Positions 35,029 through 43,508 of a DNA stretch of 64,000 bases are shown piece by piece. The notes below the pieces were generated by a model. It made no database searches. It saw only the letters and a list, made by a program, of their open reading frames with translations, and was not told where the DNA came from. The stretch lies in NCBI GenBank assembly GCA_021774335.1, contig JAJFJD010000033.1, forward strand, positions 124,001 to 188,000. The letters are read 5' to 3'. This stretch comes from Alphaproteobacteria bacterium (lineage in GTDB: Bacteria > Pseudomonadota > Alphaproteobacteria > UBA8366). Position numbers and translations under genes: made by a program. Every line of letters starts with the position of its first letter. The stretch's first letter is position 1.

Positions 35029-36564
35029 TTATACAGGGGCAACCTGCTCCAGCGGTTCATCCCGCCGGGGCGGCAAATTGTCGCGCAAATCGGCGACGAG
35101 ATCGTCCCGCAGCGACCGCCGTGCCGGATCGTCCCAAAGGTTCCGCCATTGCAGGGGATCCTCGGCCGTGTCGTATAATTCGCCTTCGGTGCCGTCGTAG
35201 AAGTTGCTCGCTTCGTAGACTGTGCACAGGTAACCGTCCCGATAGATGCTGCGCAGGTAAAGCCCCGCGCCACCGAAATCGCTGTCCCATTCGGTAATCA
35301 CGCGTTCGCGGGTATTGTCCGGTTCCACCGGAAGGGTCCGACCCTGCATCGCGGCGGGCGCATCCAATCCCGCGATTTCGCAGAAGGTCGGTGCAAGATC
35401 CACATGCCCGACCGGATCCTGCAATTCGGCGGGCGCGATCCCGGCGGACGGCGCGGGACGCCAGATCACTGGCACACGCATCAAAGCATCCACGTGATAC
35501 GGCCCTTTGAACAGCATGCCGAAGTCGCCCTGCATCTCGCCGTGGTCGGTGGTAAACAGCACGTCCGTGTCATCGTTCCAGCCGCGGCGCTCTATCGACG
35601 TCATCACCCGGCCGCAAGCCTCGTCGATCAACTCGTTCTCCACATGGATGATCGCGTTGACCTCGCGAATCTGGTCCTCGGTCAAGTCGCAAGGCCGGAA
35701 GCTGGGCGGCACCTCGAAATTGTACTGCCCACGCCCCTCGTACCATTCCAGCCAGTGCCGCGGCTTCTGCGCCAATATCTCCGCTGATTTCTCGGGCGAG
35801 CCGGGATAGCCGGCCGGCAAGTCCAGGTCGCGCCAGTTCACGCGGGACAGCTCCGATTGCGGCGGGTCCCAGGGATGATGCGGGTCGGGGAAACTCAGCC
35901 ACAGGAACCAGTCGTCGTCGGTATCCAAAGAGTCGAGCCAGGTGATCGCCCGGTCGGCGACCCAATCGGTGTGGTAGTGATCACGCGGGATCGGATTGAA
36001 CCAGACCTGCGGCGCACCGCAGTCGCCGCCGCCCCGGCCGCTCACCTGTTTCTCGGCGGTAACATATTCGAAGAACCCATCGACCTCGTCGGGATGGTTT
36101 TCCTTCAGCCATTTCGGATAGTGGTACAGGCTGCGCCCCGCCCGCCCGGTATGCGCGGCGAGTTCCATCCGCTCGAACCCGCGGTGCGGCCCGGTCGTTC
36201 CGCGCGTGGCGGCCCAGTTCTCGAAGAAGGAGCTGTTCGGATCGGACGACGGTTCGAAATGCGCCTTGCCGATCAGCGCCGTCCGGTATCCGCCGTCCTC
36301 GCGCAGCGTCGCCGCCACGTCCGGGCCGTCCAGCGGCAGCGGAATCCCGTTGGTGATGACGCCATGCGTGCCGACATACTGCCCGGTCAGCATTGTCGAC
36401 CGCGCCGGCATACACACGACGTTCTGATTGTGCGCACGGTGATAATTGATGCCCGACGCCGCCAACCCATCGATCACCGGCGTGCGCGCGACCGTCCCGC
36501 CATTGCAGCCGAGCGCGTCGTAGCGCTGCTGATCGGTGGTGATGAAAAGAATCTTGCGGCCCAT
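35029..36564 (-). CDS. type I sulfatase / phosphonate monoester hydrolase-like
   Basis: This 511-residue protein belongs to the alkaline-phosphatase-like sulfatases. The formylglycine motif is CMPARSTMLTGQ at about residues 51-62, where the Cys would be matured to formylglycine. The metal ligands are ITTDQQRYD at the start and TTDHGEMQGDFGM near residue 340. The absence of a signal peptide and the long HHPWDPP insert are like choline sulfatase and phosphonate monoester hydrolases of alphaproteobacteria. The substrate (a sulfate or phosphate ester) is not determined. A separate maturase is not in the window. It starts 45 bp before the next gene's end. Confidence 0.9.
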   Translation of the reverse strand: MGRKILFITTDQQRYDALGCNGGTVARTPVIDGLAASGINYHRAHNQNVVCMPARSTMLTGQYVGTHGVITNGIPLPLDGPDVAATLREDGGYRTALIGKAHFEPSSDPNSSFFENWAATRGTTGPHRGFERMELAAHTGRAGRSLYHYPKWLKENHPDEVDGFFEYVTAEKQVSGRGGGDCGAPQVWFNPIPRDHYHTDWVADRAITWLDSLDTDDDWFLWLSFPDPHHPWDPPQSELSRVNWRDLDLPAGYPGSPEKSAEILAQKPRHWLEWYEGRGQYNFEVPPSFRPCDLTEDQIREVNAIIHVENELIDEACGRVMTSIERRGWNDDTDVLFTTDHGEMQGDFGMLFKGPYHVDALMRVPVIWRPAPSAGIAPAELQDPVGHVDLAPTFCEIAGLDAPAAMQGRTLPVEPDNTRERVITEWDSDFGGAGLYLRSIYRDGYLCTVYEASNFYDGTEGELYDTAEDPLQWRNLWDDPARRSLRDDLVADLRDNLPPRRDEPLEQVAPV

Positions 36565-36609
36565 CCCGCGCCTCCCCGGATTTTTCTGTCGGGAGTATAG
36601 CTGCCCAAC

Positions 36610-37956
36610 CTATTCCGGCAATGGCACACCCGCGGCCGTGAGCGCTGCGCGTTGGCGCTCGGCCAGCACCGCTTCATCGAAGTCGGCGATCAGCTCGTGG
36701 AACATCTGGTGCCAGTTGATCTCCGCCTTCAAATGCATGAAAACCGAGCCGAGGCCGATGGCGGCGCGGTCCATAAAAACGAACTCACGCGGCGGCGTCA
36801 CGCCACCCAGCGCCCGCAACTCCCGATGAACCCGGCTCGCAACCTGGGCGCCATAGAGTCCGCTTTCGGATTCCTGAATGCGCGCGACCTCGTCCCGCAG
36901 CAACGGCGCGTAGACGAACTCCGCCCAGATGTTCAGGACGTCGATCACTTCCTTGCGCAGGTCGGAAAAGCCCCAGGTCTCATAGGCATGTACTGCCAAC
37001 TCATGGTCGCCGTCGCGCAGCGCCCGGTACAGGTCGATCACGCCTCGGACGAATTTGGGCGGGAACACCCGGACACATCCGAAATCCAGCAAATTAACCC
37101 CATAATCCGGACGGATGCTGTAATTGCCGAGATGCGGATCGCCGTGGATCACCCCGTAGAAGTAAAACGGCACATACCAGGTGTGGAACATATTGCGGGC
37201 GATCGTGTTGCGGACCTCCGCGTCGGCCTCCTGGAAATCCATCAACGGACGGCCGTCGAGCCATGTCATCGTGAGTAGCCGGTCCGTGCTCAGGGCGTCG
37301 ATGCTCTCCGGCACATGGACGTCCGGCTGCTCCGCCAGCATCGCGGCGTAGAGCGCCATGTGCCGGCGCTCCAGCCCATAGTCCAGTTCCTCGCGCAGCC
37401 GTGCCGAGATTTCCGCATGGATCTGCTGCGTCGAAATCGCCTTATCGCCGCGTTCGTAGACCGAAAAGATCAGCGATAGCTGGTTGAGATCGGCCTCCAC
37501 CGCGGATCCCATGTCCGGGTACTGCAGCTTGCACGCCTGGGCCTGACCCTCTTCGGACTGCGCCTTGTGTACTTGGCCTAACGATGCCGCGTGCGCCGCC
37601 ACCCGGTCGAACGATGCGAAGCGCGACCGCCAGTCCGGGCCCAGCTCCGCCGCCATGCGCCGCCGCACGAAGGGCCAGCCCATCGCCGGGGCGTGCGCCT
37701 GGAGCTGCTTCAGCTCCTCGACATACTCGGCCGGCAAAGCATCGGGGATGGTTGCCATGAGCTGCGCCACCTTCATCAGCGGCCCTTTGAGACCGCCCAG
37801 CGCAGCCGTCAGGTCCTGCGCATGCTGGCCCTTGTCCAGTTCGAATCCTAGGTAACGTGCGCCCGCAAGCCGTGCCGCCAGTCCCCCCACCGCCGTGCCG
37901 ACGCGCGCGTATCGCCGCACGCGTCCCGAGACCGAATTTTCGTCGTCATCCACCAT
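36610..37956 (-). CDS. ABC1/UbiB-type atypical kinase
   Basis: This 448-residue protein is an ABC1/UbiB/ADCK family atypical kinase. The family's N-terminal KxGQ block appears as LMKVAQLMATIPDALP (Ala in place of the Gly), with AAHAASLGQVHKA, the ATP lysine in CKLQYPD, the catalytic HGDPHLGNYSI and metal-binding DFGCVRVFP. Members act in ubiquinone handling or lipid homeostasis. There is no C-terminal membrane segment, as UbiB has, so it may be soluble. It is divergent from the oxygenase-methyltransferase pair by about 60 bp. Confidence 0.9.
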   Translation of the reverse strand: MVDDDENSVSGRVRRYARVGTAVGGLAARLAGARYLGFELDKGQHAQDLTAALGGLKGPLMKVAQLMATIPDALPAEYVEELKQLQAHAPAMGWPFVRRRMAAELGPDWRSRFASFDRVAAHAASLGQVHKAQSEEGQAQACKLQYPDMGSAVEADLNQLSLIFSVYERGDKAISTQQIHAEISARLREELDYGLERRHMALYAAMLAEQPDVHVPESIDALSTDRLLTMTWLDGRPLMDFQEADAEVRNTIARNMFHTWYVPFYFYGVIHGDPHLGNYSIRPDYGVNLLDFGCVRVFPPKFVRGVIDLYRALRDGDHELAVHAYETWGFSDLRKEVIDVLNIWAEFVYAPLLRDEVARIQESESGLYGAQVASRVHRELRALGGVTPPREFVFMDRAAIGLGSVFMHLKAEINWHQMFHELIADFDEAVLAERQRAALTAAGVPLPE

Positions 37957-38015
37957 GGAAGGATAGATAGTCCTCGGAGGACCTATTTGCTACTCTCCGC
38001 CGGCAAGGGGGTTTG

Positions 38016-38846
38016 ATGGCGACAGCGCTAAACCCGGGCGGCGACGTCCGGATCAAGATGCTCTACGATCGCGATGCGGGCTACGCACGGCTACACACCG
38101 TGTGCCAGCAAACCTTTCGGCGTCCGACAACCGGCGGCACGAGCCACCTTTCCCGGAACGGGATGGAGAAGCTATCGGTCCTGGCCCCGGAAGACTGTGC
38201 CGTCGTACGCCAGATGATCGACCTCGGTTCGCCCTTCCTATCCAACAGGCTCTATTTGCGCGCCCTGCTGGAAAAAATCCTGACCGACGAGGTCGATAAC
38301 AGAATTTCGGATTATTTCGGCAGCGAGTATCTACCGCTGTGGTGCCGCACCTACCGGAATGATCCGGGCGGCGAACAAGGCGTTTCCTTTCGGTGGCATT
38401 GCGACGGCGGCCCCAGCAAACACCTCAAGCTGCTGCTATACCTCAACGGCAGCGACGTACATGGCGGCAACACGCAGTTTCTCAATCGCGACACGACAGC
38501 GGCGTTCAAGTCGATCGGATACGTGTTTTGCGACATTAACGAGCGCCTTGGCGATCTATCGGCGTTAAGCCATGAGCATGACATCCCCTACCAACCCCTC
38601 CGGGCACGGGTTTCCGAAGGCGACGCCATCTTGTTCGAACCGGCCAATATTCTGCACAAAGGCGTGTGGCCGACGAAGGGTTCGCGCTATTTGCTCCAGA
38701 TTTGCATCGTGCCAAGCCCGGTTGCTTGGCGCGACGCGTGCAGCCGTTACGCCATCCCGCGCGGCAACGCAGACTGGCCGTGCGTAGACAAGAACTGGCC
38801 GGCAAAGACGGCGTCGGATGCGCAGCCCCTAACGTCGGAAGGATAA
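38016..38846 (+). CDS. Fe(II)/2OG-type oxygenase of unknown substrate
   Basis: This 276-residue protein has the facial triad of the Fe(II)/2-oxoglutarate oxygenases: His128-x-Asp130 (WHCDGGP) and His214 (LHKGVWP), with Arg224 in GSRYLLQ for the co-substrate. The strand LKLLLYLNGSDVHGGNTQF between them fits a prolyl-hydroxylase-like barrel. It does not belong to the TauD or isopenicillin families in this window. The ATG at 38016 follows AGGGGG. It runs into a methyltransferase gene five bases after its stop, so a two-step modification of one substrate is plausible. Confidence 0.78.
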   Translation: MATALNPGGDVRIKMLYDRDAGYARLHTVCQQTFRRPTTGGTSHLSRNGMEKLSVLAPEDCAVVRQMIDLGSPFLSNRLYLRALLEKILTDEVDNRISDYFGSEYLPLWCRTYRNDPGGEQGVSFRWHCDGGPSKHLKLLLYLNGSDVHGGNTQFLNRDTTAAFKSIGYVFCDINERLGDLSALSHEHDIPYQPLRARVSEGDAILFEPANILHKGVWPTKGSRYLLQICIVPSPVAWRDACSRYAIPRGNADWPCVDKNWPAKTASDAQPLTSEG

Positions 38847-38851
38847 CCGCG

Positions 38852-39676
38852 ATGACCGATTCTCCTGCAGGCGGCAAAATCCCCCGCAAGCTCAATCTCA
38901 CCCCGCAAGAATCGAAACAGATCATCGATCACATCCAATCGAACCCGGCCGACTTGCTGCAGATACCCACGGTCAGGGCGTTGCTTGCGAAGTCGCGCTT
39001 CGAACGGGTGGAGGCCACCGCGCTCGAGACCTTGGACGAGACCAGCGAAGCGGTCCGGTCGCACGCGATCGAGCACAACATGAATAACCTGCGAAAGATG
39101 GAGGCGGTCGAGCGTCCCTCCATCCTGGTTTACCCATTGCGCGGGATCGAATACGTCGTGCGCAACGCCGCGACCCTGAAGGTGTTGACCATCGGTCCCC
39201 GCACCGAATCCGAGATCTTCTCGCTCATCGCCGCTGGCTTCGACCCCGAAAAAATTACCGGCCTCGACCTCATCTCCTATTCCGACTTCGTGCAACTTGG
39301 CGACATGCACGCCATGCCGTTCGATGATGGCAGTTTCGATATCGTCATTATGGGATGGGTCTTGCCCTATAGTTCCGAGAACCAGAGGGTTGCCGATGAA
39401 GCGGTTCGCGTCACCAAACCGGGCGGGATCATCGCCATCGGCTGCCCGGCGGAAATACACGGCGAACCCGGCACCGAGGAAGCGGCGACCGCCGTCGGCG
39501 GCGTTCCGGTATCCACACCCGACGGCAGCAAGACCGTCTCGCGATTCTTCAATTCGGGTCAGTTGATGCGGTTGTTCGAAGGCAAGATCGACACGGTGTA
39601 TTTCCGCCAGGATCCGCACCCGGCAACCGTCGAGCAGCGCGGCAACGTGACCGCCGTGTTCCGGCTCAACGCCTAG
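38852..39676 (+). CDS. class I SAM-dependent methyltransferase
   Basis: This 274-residue protein carries a class I methyltransferase fold in its second half: LKVLTIGPRTESEIFSLIAAG (a degenerate motif I), ITGLDLISYS (acidic loop binding the ribose), GDMHAMPFDDGSFDIVIMGW and VRVTKPGGIIAIGCPAEI. The N-terminal third is helical and specific (DHIQSNPADLLQIPT). GGAAGG precedes the ATG. It follows the oxygenase gene closely. The acceptor is unknown. Confidence 0.85.
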   Translation: MTDSPAGGKIPRKLNLTPQESKQIIDHIQSNPADLLQIPTVRALLAKSRFERVEATALETLDETSEAVRSHAIEHNMNNLRKMEAVERPSILVYPLRGIEYVVRNAATLKVLTIGPRTESEIFSLIAAGFDPEKITGLDLISYSDFVQLGDMHAMPFDDGSFDIVIMGWVLPYSSENQRVADEAVRVTKPGGIIAIGCPAEIHGEPGTEEAATAVGGVPVSTPDGSKTVSRFFNSGQLMRLFEGKIDTVYFRQDPHPATVEQRGNVTAVFRLNA

Positions 39677-39683
39677 CGCGCTC

Positions 39684-39744
39684 TTATAGCCCCGATTTAC
39701 AGTCCCACTTATAGCCCCACTTACAGCCCCACTTACAGCAGTGG
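39684..39744. repeat. five short tandem units of 12-13 bp at the end of a dadA-like gene
   Basis: Five head-to-tail units of 12-13 bases with the pattern TTAyAGCCCCAC start at 39684, 39697, 39709, 39721 and 39733. The first is 13 bases, and the last forms the final codons of the dehydrogenase. Read on the minus strand each unit contains an in-frame TAA stop (39733, 39721, 39709, 39697), so the repeat supplies successive stop codons. Confidence 0.85.
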
Positions 39745-40989
39745 CCGCACCGGCGTGTAGGGCGCCATGTCCAGGCCTGGATCACGGCCCGCCACCAGAT
39801 CGGCGATGATCCGACCAGTGGCCGGCGCCATCGTCATCCCCAGATGGCTGTGCCCAAAGGCAAAGTAGACCGAGTCATGCGCTGGCGACCGGCCGATCAC
39901 CGGCACATTGTCCGGCGTCGACGGACGCGGCCCCATCCAGATGCTCTGCTCTTCGATCGACAAGCCCGGCAACGCCGTCTGCGCCATCGGGAGCAGCGAG
40001 CGGATCCGCCGGTAGTCCGGCGGCGCGTCGACACTCGCGAGCTCGACGAGGGCGGTCATGCGGATGCCGCTTTCATGTTGCGACAACGAGAATTTTCGTT
40101 CCGCCAATTGGACGTAGTTACCAACCGATTTTTCCGGCGTCGGCAGCATCACGTGATAGCCGCGCTCGGCGTCCAACACGACCTTGGCACCAAGCTGGCG
40201 CGCCAGCTTGCCGGACCGCGCGCCGGCGGCAACCACCACCAGATCCGTCTCGTGTCGGCCGGCATCGGTGACGACCACCGGTTTTCCATCTGCATTCATG
40301 TCCACGCGCTCGACGCGTTCCTGAAGCAGAGCCCCACCGCGGTCAAATACCGACTTCGCCACGGTCTCGACCAACCGCCCTGGATTCTTGATATGGCGCG
40401 AGTCCGGCATCATCACGCCATGTCGGAACATCGGCGCGAGATTCGGCTCCAGATCCCGTATATCGTCCGGGCTCAGAACCTGATAGTGGCAACCGCAGCG
40501 GTCCATCATGGCACGCTCGAAGGCATTGCCTTCGAAGGCGGCATCGGTCTCGTATACCTTCAGCGTAACTGCAGACCGTATCAACTCGCCGCAGCCCGTC
40601 TCCTGGATCAGCGCGTCATAGGCGCTCAGGACGTGACGGAAAATCTCCATCGTCGCAAGGCAGTTTCGTTCGACCCTTTCGCGCCGCGAATTGGCAAGGA
40701 ACCCGATCAACCACGGCAGCAACCGCGGCACGTAGCGCCACCGTAGAACCAGCGGGCTCGCCGGGTCCATCAGCATCTTCGGTATGCGCTTGACGAGGCC
40801 TGGCTGCGCCGACGGCATCACACCGCTTTGGCTGATCAGCCCGGCATTTCCGTATGACGCGCCGGTGCCCGGCGCGTTTGGATCGACGATGGTCACCGAG
40901 TGACCGTCGCGCTGCAGAAAATGCGCGCAACTCGCACCGATCATGCCGGCGCCGATGATGATCGCCCGTTTAGATTGTTGCTCGCTCAT
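39733..40989 (-). CDS. D-amino-acid dehydrogenase-like FAD oxidoreductase, copy A
   Basis: This 418-residue flavoprotein is a DadA-like D-amino-acid dehydrogenase of the DAO superfamily. The FAD-binding GAGMIGASCAHFLQRDGHSVT opens the protein, RHIKNPGRLVETVAK is mid-sequence, and the C-terminus has the FAD-contacting GHSHLGMTMAPATGRIIADL. It should oxidise D-amino acids (or related imino acids) and pass electrons to the quinone pool. Its start overlaps the stop of the paralogous gene as ATGA. The stop lies at the end of a tandem repeat. Confidence 0.9.
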   Translation of the reverse strand: MSEQQSKRAIIIGAGMIGASCAHFLQRDGHSVTIVDPNAPGTGASYGNAGLISQSGVMPSAQPGLVKRIPKMLMDPASPLVLRWRYVPRLLPWLIGFLANSRRERVERNCLATMEIFRHVLSAYDALIQETGCGELIRSAVTLKVYETDAAFEGNAFERAMMDRCGCHYQVLSPDDIRDLEPNLAPMFRHGVMMPDSRHIKNPGRLVETVAKSVFDRGGALLQERVERVDMNADGKPVVVTDAGRHETDLVVVAAGARSGKLARQLGAKVVLDAERGYHVMLPTPEKSVGNYVQLAERKFSLSQHESGIRMTALVELASVDAPPDYRRIRSLLPMAQTALPGLSIEEQSIWMGPRPSTPDNVPVIGRSPAHDSVYFAFGHSHLGMTMAPATGRIIADLVAGRDPGLDMAPYTPVRPLL

Positions 40990-42242
40990 CGGCTCACCGC
41001 ATAGCGGGATAGGTCAATCCCCGGATCGCGGCCCGCCACGAGATCGGCGGTGACACGGCCGCTGATCGGCCCCAGGGTCATGCCTATATGGCCGCCCCCG
41101 AAGGCGCAGAAGACATTCTTCTCGCCCGGCGCCGCACCGAGAATTGGCACTGAAGTCGGCGTCGACGGCCGGAACCCGAGCCATGCACTCTGCTCGGTTT
41201 CATCTAGGTTCCGCACGGCGCGGGCCGCCCGGCTCACCATTCGCCGCGCGCGCGTATAGTCCGGCGGCGCCTCGGTCCCCGCCAGTTCGACCCCCGTGGT
41301 CAGCCGCATGCCGTGCGCCATTGGCGACATGAACATCGTATCTTGGGCGATCAGAATTGGTCGATTGAGCCCCGGTTCCGGCTGCGGCAACATGATGTGA
41401 TAACCGCGCTCGGCATCGAGCAATACGCTGTGACCGATCTGCTTCAAAAAATTGTTCGACCAAGCCCCGGCGCTGATGACCAGGATATCGAAGTCGTGTG
41501 CGGTGTCGCCCGTGACCAGGCGGCGGGCCGCGCCGTCGATGCGTTCGATCCGGTCGACCGGCTGCTTCACGATCGTCCCGCCCTGCGCGATGAAGTCCGC
41601 ATGCAGCGCCGTGACCAGGTCGCCCGGATGCGAAATCGCCCCGTTGCCGGGAACGAAATAGCCGTGTTTGAAAATCGGCTGTAGGCCGGGTTCCATCTGG
41701 CGGATATCGTCCTCCGACAGGAGGTCGAATTTCCGCTCGCAGGTGCGCATCAGGTCTATGGTCCACTGCGCGTTTTGCCAAGCCGCATCCGACTCCCAAA
41801 CAGCCATCGTCCCGATCTCACGCACGAAACCGCTCGTACCGGTATCGGCCAACATCACGCGATACGCGTCATAGGCATGATCCAGAAGCGCCGCTTTCGC
41901 CTTGGCGTTCGCTTCGATCCGGTCCGGCATACCATTGCGAACCAAACTCAACAGCCACGGTGCAATACGGAGAAGATACCGCCACCGCACCGAAAGCGGA
42001 CCATACGGGTCCAACAACATTTTCGGGACGCGCAAAAGAATATCCGGCGTCGCCGTCGGCACCACACTCCCGGTGCTGATCACGCCGGAATTGCCCGACG
42101 ACGTTCCCGTACCCGGATCACCGGGATCGAAAACCGTGACGTCGTGACCGTCCTTGCGCAGGAAATGAGCGGTACTGATACCCGTTATGCCGCCGCCGAT
42201 CACGCCGATGCGGCGCGGCGAAACGTCTTCCGATGTCGACAT
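40986..42242 (-). CDS. D-amino-acid dehydrogenase-like FAD oxidoreductase, copy B
   Basis: This 418-residue protein is a paralogue of the following gene and aligns in the same register: IGVIGGGITGISTAHFLRKDG at the start, ISHPGDLVTALHADF, and the C-terminal GGGHIGMTLGPISGRVTADL. It too is a DadA-type FAD oxidoreductase. The ATG at 42242 follows GGGAGGA and gives the usual short stretch before the FAD motif; the frame extends upstream to 42323 without homology. The two copies are coupled. Confidence 0.9.
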   Translation of the reverse strand: MSTSEDVSPRRIGVIGGGITGISTAHFLRKDGHDVTVFDPGDPGTGTSSGNSGVISTGSVVPTATPDILLRVPKMLLDPYGPLSVRWRYLLRIAPWLLSLVRNGMPDRIEANAKAKAALLDHAYDAYRVMLADTGTSGFVREIGTMAVWESDAAWQNAQWTIDLMRTCERKFDLLSEDDIRQMEPGLQPIFKHGYFVPGNGAISHPGDLVTALHADFIAQGGTIVKQPVDRIERIDGAARRLVTGDTAHDFDILVISAGAWSNNFLKQIGHSVLLDAERGYHIMLPQPEPGLNRPILIAQDTMFMSPMAHGMRLTTGVELAGTEAPPDYTRARRMVSRAARAVRNLDETEQSAWLGFRPSTPTSVPILGAAPGEKNVFCAFGGGHIGMTLGPISGRVTADLVAGRDPGIDLSRYAVSR

Positions 42243-42268
42243 TGTTCGGCCGATCCTCCCGGCCAATA

Positions 42269-43078
42269 CTAAAGCCCGTTTCGGTGCAACCAGTCCAGAA
42301 GGGATTCCGCCGCGTGGGCCCAACCGGTATCGAGCATCATCAAATGCCCCATATCGTCCAGGACATGCGGTTCCACCCCAACGCGCCGGGCCGTTGCGCG
42401 TACAAAGGCGGACGGAATCAATTCATCATCCGCGGCGCCCAGGACTTGGATCGGGACCGACATCCGCATGTCGATCTCCGACAAGTCGCCGGCGAACATG
42501 TCCATCATCGCCCGGGTCGATTCCGGCCCCATCTTCGCGAGGAACTCGAATGCGGTCTGGCGATGCATATGGGTCGAGAACAAAGCGTCCTGCATGACCG
42601 ACGGCGATCCCCAATCACCGCCCATTGCCTGCACCGACCCAATGTTGAAGGCTGCCGACGGATTCCAAACCGCCAGCGACAGACTAGGCCCGGCCAACCC
42701 GTTCGGCGGCACGGACGCCATCAGGACGGCGCCCGCGGCCTCCGCCTCTGCAAGGCAGTGCTGCACGACAAAGCCGCCCATTGAGTGCCCGATCAAGACC
42801 GGCGGCCGCTCCATGCTCTGCAGGACGGTGACGACATCGTCCGTGTAGTCCTGGATGGACCAGCCATGAATCGTATCCTGCCCGTAGCTACCGCCATGCC
42901 CCCGTAGACTGACGGCGTGCGCCGCGTAGCCCCGTTCCGCAAACCACGGCAGGAAATACGCGTCCCAACACCACGCGCCGGCAAAGGCGCCATGCACGAA
43001 CAACAGCGGCGTGGGTGCGGCGCGCCCGGCTGGCCGATGCGAAAGAATTTCCAAACCGGCTTCGATGCGGCGCGTCAT
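42269..43078 (-). CDS. alpha/beta hydrolase
   Basis: This 269-residue protein is an alpha/beta hydrolase with the oxyanion segment LLFVHGAFAGAWCWDAYFLP, AVSLRGHGGSYG, the nucleophile elbow IGHSMGGFVVQ (Ser about residue 98), the acid in VLGAADDELIP and the histidine in LDDMGHLMMLD. It resembles monoacylglycerol-lipase or lactone-hydrolase types. It is the first gene of the strand run into the two DadA-like genes, with a 26-base gap, which suggests cotranscription. Confidence 0.9.
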   Translation of the reverse strand: MTRRIEAGLEILSHRPAGRAAPTPLLFVHGAFAGAWCWDAYFLPWFAERGYAAHAVSLRGHGGSYGQDTIHGWSIQDYTDDVVTVLQSMERPPVLIGHSMGGFVVQHCLAEAEAAGAVLMASVPPNGLAGPSLSLAVWNPSAAFNIGSVQAMGGDWGSPSVMQDALFSTHMHRQTAFEFLAKMGPESTRAMMDMFAGDLSEIDMRMSVPIQVLGAADDELIPSAFVRATARRVGVEPHVLDDMGHLMMLDTGWAHAAESLLDWLHRNGL

Positions 43079-43508
43079 CCGCCAGGCCTATGGCAAAGAA
43101 ACACCGCAAGCGGGCGGCAAAATGTCTGCACGGAGAAAGCGATCATTCGAACCTTTTTTGGGTCAATCCGGCCCCGAACGCGGGGCGCGTGGTTCATATC
43201 GTAAATTCGTTGTTATCGCCACAGCATCGAACGAGAAGACAGGACAATAATTTCTTGGAATATTACTGCTTAGCACTTAAATATCTTGCTATACCTAAAT
43301 AAAACTCAAATATAAAATAAATCTTATTTCATCCATCCAAAAATTTGTTCAATACAACGCCGAAAGCTTCTTTTTTTGTTTTAATGGCACTAGAATATCG
43401 CCGCATCGCCTTGGCGTCTGAGTCGTGGGGCAGCCTGGCTCTGACAGAGGGGCGGCGGACGAACCGCGACAAGACCAACCGGGCCATTTGGGGGGGTACT
43501 GCAGGACG
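43079..43508. other. gene-free AT-rich region before the fadD-like gene
   Basis: These 430 bases hold no convincing gene. From about 43236 to 43390 the base composition drops sharply in G+C. It contains a short dyad AAATAA-ATC-TTATTT (43315-43329) and TGCTATAC at 43287-43294, an extended -10-like element also found before the RamB-type gene. It should carry divergent promoters for the hydrolase and the acyl-CoA synthetase. Confidence 0.65.

Noticed and set aside
43236..43390. The AT-rich stretch as a transferred island or insertion remnant
   Set aside because: No transposase fragment, terminal inverted repeat or target duplication is visible; a promoter region is the simpler reading.
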